Shown here piece after piece: positions 26,486 to 33,701 of a DNA stretch of 37,554 bases (position 1 is the stretch's first letter; every line of letters starts with the position of its first letter). Origin of the DNA: Desulfobacteraceae bacterium UBA5623 (lineage in GTDB: Bacteria > Desulfobacterota > DSM-4660 > Desulfatiglandales > Desulfatiglandaceae); the NCBI GenBank assembly GCA_002424495.1, contig DIKH01000179.1, forward strand, positions 1-37,554, given 5' to 3'. The translations under genes were made by a program, and so were the position numbers. Below the pieces are notes generated by a model. That model made no database searches and was not told the origin of the DNA. It saw only the letters and a list, made by a program, of their open reading frames with translations.

Positions 26486-27076
26486 ATGAAACAAACCGGA
26501 AACAAATTCATTATAGTTATTGTGGTCATTATGCTGGTGGCTGTCCTGTTTGGTGCATTCGCTGTATTTCGATGGATGATTAAAGGCATCGTCGGGTTCG
26601 ATGAAAAGATGGCCGTGGCGATTATCGCAGCATGCACAACCCTGTTCGTCTCCGTCGTTACCGTTGTTTACACCCAACAGAAGACAAAATCACGTGAAAT
26701 TGCAAACTCTCACCGTCCACAGAAGGTGGAAATATACAAACGATTTATGGATAAGGCAGTTGTGGGGCTTCTCAAGGCTACCAGGGAGAAAAGAATCGAA
26801 CGCCCTGAATACCAAAAAGAATTAGAGGAGCTATTTTTCTCTTTTACCGGAGACGTCATTGTCTGGGGTTCACCGTCAGTTATTCGATCATACTCAGCAT
26901 TTCGTTCTACGGGAGCTGATCCCAATATTTTGCTGCGGGTTGACGACCTACTTCAGGCCATGCGCAAAGATCTTGGTAATAGCAATTGGGGCCTGACTCG
27001 AGGTGAATTAATCAAGCTTTTCATCACGGACCAAGAAAAAATGGACGAAATGCTTTTCCCCAAAAAATGTTCTTGA
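26486..27076 (+). CDS. Two-helix membrane protein, unknown function
   Basis: The N terminus has two hydrophobic helices (residues ~9-28 and ~43-63) joined by a short loop. A soluble, mostly helical domain of about 130 residues follows, with PQKVEIYKRFMDKAV, VIVWGSPSVIRSYSAFR and QAMRKDLGNSNWG. Similar proteins are scattered among bacteria without known function. The layout is that of small membrane effectors found beside defence genes, but this protein lies 177 bases after the NOV gene and its membership is uncertain. GAGGGG sits a few bases before the ATG. The gap contains a perfect 12-base palindrome (26313-26324 region) and no gene. Confidence 0.7.
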   Translation: MKQTGNKFIIVIVVIMLVAVLFGAFAVFRWMIKGIVGFDEKMAVAIIAACTTLFVSVVTVVYTQQKTKSREIANSHRPQKVEIYKRFMDKAVVGLLKATREKRIERPEYQKELEELFFSFTGDVIVWGSPSVIRSYSAFRSTGADPNILLRVDDLLQAMRKDLGNSNWGLTRGELIKLFITDQEKMDEMLFPKKCS

Positions 27077-27109
27077 TATCCCCAATCGGTAGAAGGCCCA
27101 TAAAAATCA

Positions 27110-27415
27110 TTACGCTACAGCAATCCTGACCACTTCCTGTTCTATCCTCGTCCCTATTTCCCTCTCTGCGACCTTAAGGTCATAGCTTGTTTGCAGATTC
27201 AACCAAAACTGTGGGGTTGTCCCCAGGCAACGGGCAAGCCTTAGAGCTGTGTCAGGAGTGATTGAGCGCCGCTCGCGCACAATATCATTGATTCTCGGAG
27301 CCGGAACCTTAAGATCCATCGCAAGCGCATGGGCGGTGATCCCCATGGGTTTCAAAAACTCCTCGCGCAGTACTTCACCGGGATGAATGGGGCGCATTTT
27401 GTTTGTCGGATTCAT
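27110..27415 (-). CDS. higA: HigA family antitoxin (XRE helix-turn-helix)
   Basis: This 101-residue DNA-binding antitoxin opens with the HigA/VapI pattern MRPIHPGEVLREEFLKPMGI. A helix-turn-helix follows (LAMDLKVPAPRINDIVRERR) and then TALRLARCLGTTPQFWLNLQ. It neutralises the HigB RNase and represses their shared promoter. It lies 13 bases downstream of higB on the minus strand, the reversed order (toxin first) typical of higBA. An ATG nearer the HPGE motif is also possible. Confidence 0.93.
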   Translation of the reverse strand: MNPTNKMRPIHPGEVLREEFLKPMGITAHALAMDLKVPAPRINDIVRERRSITPDTALRLARCLGTTPQFWLNLQTSYDLKVAEREIGTRIEQEVVRIAVA

Positions 27416-27428
27416 AAATCTTATCTCC

Positions 27429-27707
27429 TTAATGATAATCTATAATCTCAACATCGAAAACATTTCCATCCTCAAAACGGAAGCAGACGCGCCATTGATC
27501 ATTGATACGGATGCTCCACTGGCCTTTGCGATGCCCTCTAAGCGCCTCCAGTCTATTGCCGGGCGGGACTCGCAAATCCTCAATTGCATGGGCATTATCC
27601 AGCATCTGCAATTTTCGTTCTGCGATTGTGGCAAATGACCTGAATTTTTTTGGGCATTTGCCTTCGAATAAAGCTTGAGTATTTTTACAATGAAATGTCT
27701 TAATCAT
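27429..27707 (-). CDS. higB: HigB family toxin (ribosome-dependent mRNA interferase)
   Basis: This RelE-superfamily toxin of 92 residues has the HigB landmarks: CKNTQALFEG near the N terminus, LRVPPGNRLEALRGHRKGQWSI, and RINDQWRVCFRF followed by the VEIIDYH tail. It cleaves mRNA at the ribosome. It is first in the minus-strand higBA operon. The predicted promoter puts the transcription start almost at the ATG, so the mRNA may be leaderless; no ribosome-binding site is seen upstream. Confidence 0.93.
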   Translation of the reverse strand: MIKTFHCKNTQALFEGKCPKKFRSFATIAERKLQMLDNAHAIEDLRVPPGNRLEALRGHRKGQWSIRINDQWRVCFRFEDGNVFDVEIIDYH

Positions 27708-28024
27708 AAAAGCAGAATATAACTACTCACGTTAAATGTCAAGCGTTTAACTTGCAATAGAATTATTTTTTTCTTAAAAAACTCCTTTACATCCCCAAAT
27801 TGATCTTAGCCCATCATGGAAACATAATGGGCGTCAGCCATGTAGATTCTTGCCAAACCCAACAATTCCTTATTTTGGCATATGCAACTTGTTTGGTTAC
27901 ACAAAACAAATTGGGCGCAATTCTATTGGGTTTGCTGCGCTTAATCCAACCTTCTATATATCTACATATCTATTAAATAATTTGCCCCCTATTTCCCTTG
28001 ACTGATAAATGGGAGTAGTACCTG
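27708..28024. other. Intergenic region between higBA and the aminomutase operon, with a REP-like hairpin
   Basis: Apart from the higBA promoter, this stretch holds no gene. A hairpin of TTGGGTT (27926-27932) and AATCCAA (27943-27949), paired fully if a G-U wobble is allowed, is followed by a pyrimidine-rich tail. It resembles the dispersed TTGGGTTTCGCTGCGC-type palindromes seen in many proteobacteria. A matching GCCAAACCCAA half lies near 27852. It could end transcription from either side. Confidence 0.4.
27714..27751 (-). promoter_or_regulatory. higBA promoter with embedded operator
   Basis: A consensus -35 TTGACA lies on the minus strand at 27742-27737. A -10-like TATTCT at 27719-27714 gives 17-base spacing; TATATT two bases away is an alternative at 15. 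The -35 sits exactly between the arms of a perfect inverted repeat, GTTAAA (27731-27736) and TTTAAC (27746-27751), the likely HigA operator. Repressor binding would block the -35. The start of transcription would be near 27707, at the higB start codon. Confidence 0.6.
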
Positions 28025-29575
28025 CTAGGAAGAGAGTACCTTGCAGCAGACAACTTTCCCGTCTCCGGGGCCGTAAAAATCCTCCAGGACCGATTCAAAC
28101 CTATAGCCGCACTGCTGGTAAAAGGCCCTTGTTGTGTTGTAGTTCTCAGATTGCGAGGTGTCTACGTATATGCGGGTTCCGCCTTCCTTCCGGATAAGGC
28201 GTTCGGTCTCTTTCAATATCATTTTGCCTGCGCCCCTCCTTTGATATGCAGGGTCCACTGCAATCCAGTAGAGATCAAAACTGGATGCAGTGCACGGGAT
28301 CGGCCCGTAACAGGAATATCCGATAATGCTGTCGTCTTTTTCCATAAAGACAAAATAATACTCGCTTGCGTACCCTTTTGCGAGCCTTTCTTCTACAAGC
28401 TCGATTGCTACATCCACCTCATAGGGGTGAAAAAATCCTGTTGCAACTACAATCCTCCTGATCTCATCTATATCCTTCATGCAGGGTTCGTAACGGAATG
28501 TGGCATCAGGTATGGAAAAGGGTTGGCTATCAGAGTTAACTCTCGTCTTTGTTTCCATCTTACTTGTGACATTTTTTAGAATACATTCCACTGAATGGTC
28601 AAAACTCATGCCTGAGCGGAGGACCGCAGCGGCAAATCCTGCATCAGGTGAGAGGCATGGATTTGCGTTGACTTCCAAAATAAATGGCCGGCCCTCTTTA
28701 TCTACGCGAAAATCCACTCGGGCATAACCTTTAAGACCAAAGATCCGCCAGCATCGGATGGCGAGCTTTTCAAGTTCTCTCAACAGGGGGGTGTCTTCCG
28801 AAGGAAAATCAAATCGTCTTGCCGTATGGGAATACTCAAATGATTTCTCGTCCCATTTTGCCTTGTAGCAGACTATGTGCGCTTTGTTTTCCTGATATCC
28901 TTCAAACATGATTTCGGCTACCGGCAATACCTGAGGACCATCAGGCCCAGTCAGGATGGATAGATTGAACTCTCTCCCGTCAATATACTCTTCGGCAAAA
29001 CAGGCCCCTGCCAGCTCCGGGGCACGAAGACGCATGCGCTCCATCAGGTCTTCAGGCTTTTCCGCAATAATGAGTCCGTCGCCGGTCAAGCCAATGGAAG
29101 CGTGCTCCCACACGGATTTAATGATCCACGGTCCATTTGGCCAGGGGTTGGAGGCTCCATACCTTGAACAAAGCTCAGGGGGATATGGGCCTATCCATAA
29201 AGGGGTCGGTAGTCCTGCAGCCCTCATCCTTTCTTTTGCCATGACTTTGTGGGAAGTAAGATGAATTGAGGCGGAAGTAGATCCGGTATAGTCAAGCCCC
29301 ATCGCATCAAAGAGTGAAGGTACAAGAAAAATCAATTGTCCGTGGCCATCAATGGATTCAACAAGGTTAAATATGCAGTCAGGCCTCATCTGCCTTATGG
29401 TAAGCTTAAGGTCTGACAGATCAAGATTGCAGGGAATGGGAAGCGGTTGATGGCCAAGCCTTAAAAGCGCCCCACTAACTGCCTCAACTTGGACAAGGAC
29501 ATCACGTTCATCAGGGAGGCTTGACTCTGTCACCTCATTATGGGTGATTGCTATGCGCATTTTTTTTTCCGGCAT
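28025..29575 (-). CDS. ATP-grasp ligase (Ddl-like) fused to GNAT N-acetyltransferase
   Basis: Residues ~1-330 form a D-Ala-D-Ala-ligase-like ATP-grasp enzyme: FNLVESIDG near the start, DFRVDKEGRPFILEVNANPCLSP as the metal-binding end. The last ~155 residues are a GNAT acetyltransferase with AVDPAYQRRGAGKMIL as the acetyl-CoA loop and a YQQCGYR segment. ATP-grasp enzymes join a carboxylate to an amine using ATP; GNAT enzymes acetylate amines. The fusion implies peptide-bond formation plus N-acetylation on one product. The start is taken at ATG 29575 (AGGGCGG before it); an ATG at 29560 follows a run of nine A, and one at 29611 is also open. It overlaps the preceding ligase gene by about 38 bases, so translation is coupled. 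It is last in the operon with KamA. Confidence 0.85.
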   Translation of the reverse strand: MPEKKMRIAITHNEVTESSLPDERDVLVQVEAVSGALLRLGHQPLPIPCNLDLSDLKLTIRQMRPDCIFNLVESIDGHGQLIFLVPSLFDAMGLDYTGSTSASIHLTSHKVMAKERMRAAGLPTPLWIGPYPPELCSRYGASNPWPNGPWIIKSVWEHASIGLTGDGLIIAEKPEDLMERMRLRAPELAGACFAEEYIDGREFNLSILTGPDGPQVLPVAEIMFEGYQENKAHIVCYKAKWDEKSFEYSHTARRFDFPSEDTPLLRELEKLAIRCWRIFGLKGYARVDFRVDKEGRPFILEVNANPCLSPDAGFAAAVLRSGMSFDHSVECILKNVTSKMETKTRVNSDSQPFSIPDATFRYEPCMKDIDEIRRIVVATGFFHPYEVDVAIELVEERLAKGYASEYYFVFMEKDDSIIGYSCYGPIPCTASSFDLYWIAVDPAYQRRGAGKMILKETERLIRKEGGTRIYVDTSQSENYNTTRAFYQQCGYRFESVLEDFYGPGDGKVVCCKVLSS

Positions 29576-30566
29576 TGCCGCCCTTACTGATCCGTTTGGA
29601 GGCGGATGCAAGGATTCGATGGATCAGATGTACAAAGGGTATGCCCAGGTGCATGCACAAGATAGGCAGATCAGAGTGTTGAGGGTGCAAGCCTGCAAGA
29701 GGATTTACCTCAAGAAAATAGGGCCTGCCGTCTTCATCACAGCGAAGGTCCACCCGGCCTGCATCCCGGCAGCCCAATGCCCTCCAAGTAGAAAGCGCGA
29801 TGCCCTCAGCCTCTTTGACAGATGGATCGTCTGACGGCGCAAGACGGTACTCTACGACGCCTTCGCAGTTTTCCTTATTGCTGTAAGAATATACACCCTT
29901 TTCCGCGGCTTCAAGGAGTATGACCTCAAGGGTCCCCAGGATCTGTGCTTCAGGGCCGGTGCCAGTGATCCCGACAGTAAATTCCCTGCCGCAAAGATAC
30001 TTTTCCACAAGCACGGGCTGGTCATAAGATTCAATCAGCCCTGCGCAGCCCACTTTGAGCCTTTTCCGGTCCCATATCACAGATTGCCCGGTTATCCCTT
30101 TTCCCGTGCCCTCGGCAATTGGTTTGATAAAATAGGGAGGATCAAAAGAAATGTTTTTAATATCCTCAGGAAGATCTACAACCGAAAAATCAGGCGTCGG
30201 GAATCCGCATTGCCTGATAACCTGTTTTGTCCGGCCCTTATGCAGGGTGAGGCTCATGACCAGCGGATCGGAAAAGGTGTAGGGCAGATCGTATAGGTCA
30301 AGGATGGCCGGAACCTGTGCCTCTCTGCCAATGCCTTTGAGTCCCTCTGCGATATTAAAGACAATATCCCAGCGGTCCCCCAGGACCAGACGTTGAGTCA
30401 ATTTTCTGGCATGACCTATGCGGTCGGTCTGGTGCCCTAGGGCATAAAGGGCGCGTTCTATGGCGATAATCGTGTCATCCCGATCAAACTCAGCTGTCTC
30501 CTCTTCGTTGTAACCCATGGCAAGATACTCAGAGCGCAGGTCATAAGTAAGTCCGATGATCATCAT
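29538..30566 (-). CDS. D-Ala-D-Ala ligase-like ATP-grasp enzyme
   Basis: This 342-residue ATP-grasp protein has FNIAEGLKGIGRE near the N terminus, an ATP-binding segment with FIKPIAEGTGKGI, and a C-terminal metal-binding motif RPYFLEVNPLAGLHPQHSDLP. True Ddl has a PGMT turn where this has LAGL, so it is unlikely to make D-Ala-D-Ala. It lies between KamA and the ATP-grasp-GNAT fusion, all on the minus strand. It probably activates a carboxylate for ligation to beta-lysine or to an intermediate (inference). GGGAG is a few bases before the ATG at 30566. Confidence 0.86.
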   Translation of the reverse strand: MMIIGLTYDLRSEYLAMGYNEEETAEFDRDDTIIAIERALYALGHQTDRIGHARKLTQRLVLGDRWDIVFNIAEGLKGIGREAQVPAILDLYDLPYTFSDPLVMSLTLHKGRTKQVIRQCGFPTPDFSVVDLPEDIKNISFDPPYFIKPIAEGTGKGITGQSVIWDRKRLKVGCAGLIESYDQPVLVEKYLCGREFTVGITGTGPEAQILGTLEVILLEAAEKGVYSYSNKENCEGVVEYRLAPSDDPSVKEAEGIALSTWRALGCRDAGRVDLRCDEDGRPYFLEVNPLAGLHPQHSDLPILCMHLGIPFVHLIHRILASASKRISKGGNAGKKNAHSNHP

Positions 30567-30586
30567 CTGTCTCCCAAATATTTAGG

Positions 30587-30637
30587 AATTGAGGAACTTA
30601 AAAATTGAAAGCAAAGCTTCAAACTGATTCCTCAATT
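30587..30637 (-). repeat. Long inverted repeat in the aminomutase operon
   Basis: AATTGAGGAA (30587-30596) and TTCCTCAATT (30628-30637) are perfect 10-base arms. Inside is a second, slightly bulged pair around an AAGC/GCTT core. It fills the 99 bases between the KamA gene and the first ligase gene. It may be a dispersed palindromic element or an mRNA hairpin that adjusts expression within the operon. Confidence 0.6.
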
Positions 30638-30665
30638 TCTCAATTCACTATTCGCCGTCAAACAG

Positions 30666-32030
30666 CTACAAAGGACACAATTGATCATATCCGGGGTTTG
30701 TGCCTTCGGAGGGGATGAAGACGCTTGGGTTTTTGACCGGGTCAGGGTAGCGGTAAAAGCGGTCTTCATAGTTTTTGAGGATAAGGTCATCTCCGTCTCT
30801 ACCTGCAAGATAGTCCGGGAGCAGGGGGACCTTGCCGCCTCCGCCCGGTGCGTCTATCACATAGGTGGGCACTGCGTAGCCGCTGGTGTGGCCGCGAAGT
30901 CCTTTTATTATCTTAAGACCCTCTTCCACCGGGGTTCTAAAATGGGCTGAGCCAACGATTGGATCGCATTGATAAAGATAGTATGGTCTCACCCGCAGCT
31001 GGAGGAGGCCATGGACCAGAAGCCTAATAACATCTACATCGTCGTTTATGCCTTTTAATAGCACTGTCTGACTGCCAAGCGGTATGCCCACGTCGGACAG
31101 GCGCTCACAGGCCTGAGCAGTCTCAGGGGTCAATTCATCAGGGTGGGTGAAATGTATGCTCATCCACAGAGGGTGATAACGTTTTAGCATACGGGTCAAG
31201 GAAGGGGTGATGCGCTGCGGCAGGACCACAGGGGCCTTTGTTCCGATACGGAGCATTTCCACGTGAGGTATTCGTCTTAACCTTGAAAGAAGCCACTCCA
31301 GCCTTTCATCGGAAAGGGTCAGGGGGTCTCCACCGGAAAGCAGTACGTCTCTTATGGAAGGATTTTTTTCAATGTAATCTATTGCACCATCCAAATGCGA
31401 GATGTTGAAGACATTTGAACCGCTATGGCCGACGACACGCGAGCGTGTGCAATAGCGACAGTAAGTGGAACAAAAACTTGTAACAAGAAAAAGCACTCGG
31501 TCCGGGTATCGGTGGACCAGACCCGGCACAGGGCTGTCGTCTTCTTCACCAAGAGGGTCTTCTGCCTCACCGGCAGTATGCAGTCTTTCAGCAGTGACAG
31601 GTATAACAGTGCGTCGCAGGGGTTGCAGGGGTTCCGTTCTATTTAAAAGGCTCAGATAATATGGTGTAACGGCTATTGGCAAATTATCATCCTGATCGGT
31701 TATGGCCAGAGTCTCATCTTCCGACAGATCAATGATTCGGATGAGATCTTTGAGGCTTGTAATGCGGTTGCTCAGCTGCCAGTGCCAGTCGTTCCATTGG
31801 TTACGGGTGATTTCAGGAAAGAATTGTTTTATAAAGGATGTGGTATGATGACTTAAACGAAATTTGGGCTGGCTGTGAATCCCTCGAATGTTAATGGTCT
31901 TAGCATGTTGTCTATATCGGAGTTCGTTGTGGCCTTGCTTACGATCCCCGGATGTTATTATTCCTGACCCAGGTTCGCGACACGTACTCGGGGGCTCAAA
32001 ATCCTCAACACTGGACGTAGCTTTTTTCAT
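30666..32030 (-). CDS. KamA family radical SAM enzyme, predicted lysine 2,3-aminomutase
   Basis: These enzymes use SAM, a [4Fe-4S] cluster and PLP to move the amino group of lysine from C2 to C3. The cluster motif is C187, C191, C194 (CSTYCRYC). The PLP lysine is K400 in DAPGGGGK. In lysine 2,3-aminomutase two Asp residues hold the side-chain ammonium; their equivalents D356 (QCDPIVG) and D393 (VIDAPGG) are present. Glutamate-type enzymes lack them. This favours lysine and beta-lysine. The NQWNDWHWQLSNRI segment is typical of the family. At 454 residues it is longer than EpmB (about 340). The poorly conserved first ~50 residues are unusual. A GGAGGGG ribosome-binding site and a sigma-54 promoter lie upstream, and two ligase genes follow in the same operon. 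Confidence 0.9.
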   Translation of the reverse strand: MKKATSSVEDFEPPSTCREPGSGIITSGDRKQGHNELRYRQHAKTINIRGIHSQPKFRLSHHTTSFIKQFFPEITRNQWNDWHWQLSNRITSLKDLIRIIDLSEDETLAITDQDDNLPIAVTPYYLSLLNRTEPLQPLRRTVIPVTAERLHTAGEAEDPLGEEDDSPVPGLVHRYPDRVLFLVTSFCSTYCRYCTRSRVVGHSGSNVFNISHLDGAIDYIEKNPSIRDVLLSGGDPLTLSDERLEWLLSRLRRIPHVEMLRIGTKAPVVLPQRITPSLTRMLKRYHPLWMSIHFTHPDELTPETAQACERLSDVGIPLGSQTVLLKGINDDVDVIRLLVHGLLQLRVRPYYLYQCDPIVGSAHFRTPVEEGLKIIKGLRGHTSGYAVPTYVIDAPGGGGKVPLLPDYLAGRDGDDLILKNYEDRFYRYPDPVKNPSVFIPSEGTNPGYDQLCPL

Positions 32031-32101
32031 ATTATGGCCTTCCCCTCCTTTGGAGATGAAGTCAGTTAATATACCGCACTTCTCTATCCAATTTTTCCCT
32101 T

Positions 32102-32117
32102 AGCACCGGCTGTGCCA
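32102..32117 (-). promoter_or_regulatory. Sigma-54 (-24/-12) promoter of the aminomutase operon
   Basis: On the minus strand the sequence reads TGGCAC-N7-TGCT, with GG and GC exactly ten bases apart. Transcription would start near 32091, about 61 bases before the KamA ATG. A near-IHF match (TATCAATATGCTA, minus strand, 32136-32124) lies between it and possible enhancers. The divergent sigma-54 activator gene 500 bases away is the obvious candidate regulator. Confidence 0.72.
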
Positions 32118-32568
32118 AACGTGTAGCATATTGATATTATGATATATTTTTTAATAGCAAAAAAGCGGCTAGAACGATTAGTTCCGGTGCCGGTCAGTAA
32201 TTGCCAAAGGTCTCACCTTACCATATAGCCAAAAATTATATAACACATTGAAAATACAATAAAAAATAATAATGAGAATTTTGAGTTCCTATATTATGCT
32301 GATCGGAATTTTTTATTCCTGCTTTGTTAAAGATTATCGGCCTATTGGGTAGGAAGTGAAGGTATTTTACTGCCCAGGAGGCTGGAGTCAGCATCCAGTA
32401 GTCAGAACAAGAAGATGCCTCCTCCCGGAAGTGGTGGTGACCGGCCAAGGGCCTTTATTTAAAGGGCTTCTCAAGGTTCTAAAAAAAGTGCCGATATAGA
32501 GTCTAGCCCGATCTTGAGTTGAAAGGGCGAAGTGATTTTGTGCGGCGCTTGCCTTCATCAGCTTTTAA
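32118..32568. other. Divergent regulatory region with structured elements
   Basis: No gene is seen. At 32376-32423 AGGAGGC pairs with GCCTCCT and encloses CTGGA/TCCAG (32382-32398), forming a two-tier hairpin. It is followed by CCGG/CCGG around 32425-32444 and a perfect CCTTTA/TAAAGG dyad. A small AAGGT-CTC-ACCTT dyad at 32207-32219 lies about 122 bases from the sigma-54 start and could be an enhancer. The stretch may hold activator sites, a leader or a small RNA; none was recognised as a known family. Confidence 0.4.
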
Positions 32569-32597
32569 TTGACAATAACCCCCATATATGTAATTAT
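32569..32597 (+). promoter_or_regulatory. Possible sigma-70 promoter of the sigma-54 activator gene
   Basis: A consensus TTGACA at 32569-32574 is followed after 17 bases by AATTAT (4 of 6 matches to TATAAT). The start would be near 32604, four bases before the ATG at 32608, so the message may be leaderless. The TTG at 32569, which could also be read as a start codon, would then be part of the -35 box. Confidence 0.4.
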
Positions 32598-32607
32598 TTG
32601 CCACACT

Positions 32608-33630
32608 ATGGAACATGTTCTTCTAGGTAATCATCCTTCGATTCAGAAGATTCGCGAATTAATCGCAATGGTCTCTGACACGGCATTTAATGTTTTGTTG
32701 TTAGGTGAGACCGGTACCGGCAAGGAGGTTATCGCCCGGCTTCTCCACCAGGCATCCTCCAGGCGCAACAAAAAATTTATAAAGGTAAACTGTGCGGCCC
32801 TTCCACTTACGCTGCTGGAGAGTGAGCTCTTCGGTTATGAAAAAGGGGCCTTCACAGGCGCATTAAATTCCAAGCCCGGAAAATTCGAGCTTGCCTCTGA
32901 CGGTGTAATACTCTTGGATGAGATTGGCGACATGCCGTTGGTGCTTCAGGCCAAGCTGCTTCATGTCCTTCAGAGCGGGGAATTTAACCGACTTGGTGGA
33001 ACACAGGATGTTAAGGTCAATGCTTGGGTCATATCATCAACCAATCATGATCTTGAAAAAGACATGGAACAGGGTCTTTTCAGGGAGGACCTGTATTACC
33101 GTTTAAACATAATCAAGGTTGAATTGCCCACACTTTGGGAAAGGAAAGAAGACATCCCCTTGTTAGCAGCGCATTTTTTACAAAAGCATCAACGAGAACT
33201 CAGTCTAAATACCAATTTCACACTCAGCGCTGACGTCTTTGATCTATTTCAGGCCTATCATTGGCCAGGAAATGTCAGGGAGCTGGCCAATACGGTTTTG
33301 AGATTGATAGTGGGTGATGACCCGGTAAAAGTGAAGGCGGAACTTGTAAATAATATGATTATGGACGGCTTGACTCCTCCCAAAGGGTTTGTTCCGAGAC
33401 AGCCTGATTATGCCAATGGGACCGGAGAGAAGAGCGATGAGGGGATTAAGATCCCAAGACCCCTGAAATCCCTTAAGACAGAGGCCGCAAATTATATAGA
33501 GAGAAAGGCCATCGTGCATGCCTTAGACCTGACAGGCTGGAACAAGAGAAAGACAGCCAAACTCCTTAAGATAAGCTACAAGACCCTGTTCTATAAAATG
33601 GACAACCTTGAAATAGCACAAGAGGCTTAA
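32608..33630 (+). CDS. PspF-like sigma-54 activator lacking a sensory domain
   Basis: The protein is almost entirely AAA+ domain: Walker A GETGTGKE at 33-40, sigma-54 loop GAFTGA at 80-85, Walker B ILLDEIGD at 101-108, counting from ATG 32608. A Fis-type helix-turn-helix closes it (NKRKTAKLLKISYKTLFYKM). There is no receiver, PAS or GAF domain in front. PspF-like activators of this build are usually held in check by a separate protein (known for PspA). The ATG at 32608 has no clear ribosome-binding site. It lies between the divergent aminomutase operon, which has a sigma-54 promoter, and the exopolysaccharide genes, in which no sigma-54 promoter was found. So the aminomutase operon is the best-supported target here. 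Confidence 0.88.
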   Translation: MEHVLLGNHPSIQKIRELIAMVSDTAFNVLLLGETGTGKEVIARLLHQASSRRNKKFIKVNCAALPLTLLESELFGYEKGAFTGALNSKPGKFELASDGVILLDEIGDMPLVLQAKLLHVLQSGEFNRLGGTQDVKVNAWVISSTNHDLEKDMEQGLFREDLYYRLNIIKVELPTLWERKEDIPLLAAHFLQKHQRELSLNTNFTLSADVFDLFQAYHWPGNVRELANTVLRLIVGDDPVKVKAELVNNMIMDGLTPPKGFVPRQPDYANGTGEKSDEGIKIPRPLKSLKTEAANYIERKAIVHALDLTGWNKRKTAKLLKISYKTLFYKMDNLEIAQEA

Positions 33631-33668
33631 GGGACTCGAAAATATCAATGTACAATTTTACGAGACCC
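33631..33668 (+). repeat. Inverted repeat between activator and export gene
   Basis: GGGACTCGAAAAT pairs with ATTTTACGAGACCC across a short loop, with one bulge. No T-run follows, so it may be a weak terminator or an operator for the exopolysaccharide genes. Confidence 0.4.
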
Positions 33669-33701
33669 TAATTCTACTAATATAAGGTGAGGAGGATCAA
33701 C

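Noticed and set aside
32184..32205. A GG...GC pair upstream of the PspF-like gene as a sigma-54 promoter
   Set aside because: GG and GC are nine, not ten, bases apart; a one-base error abolishes such promoters.
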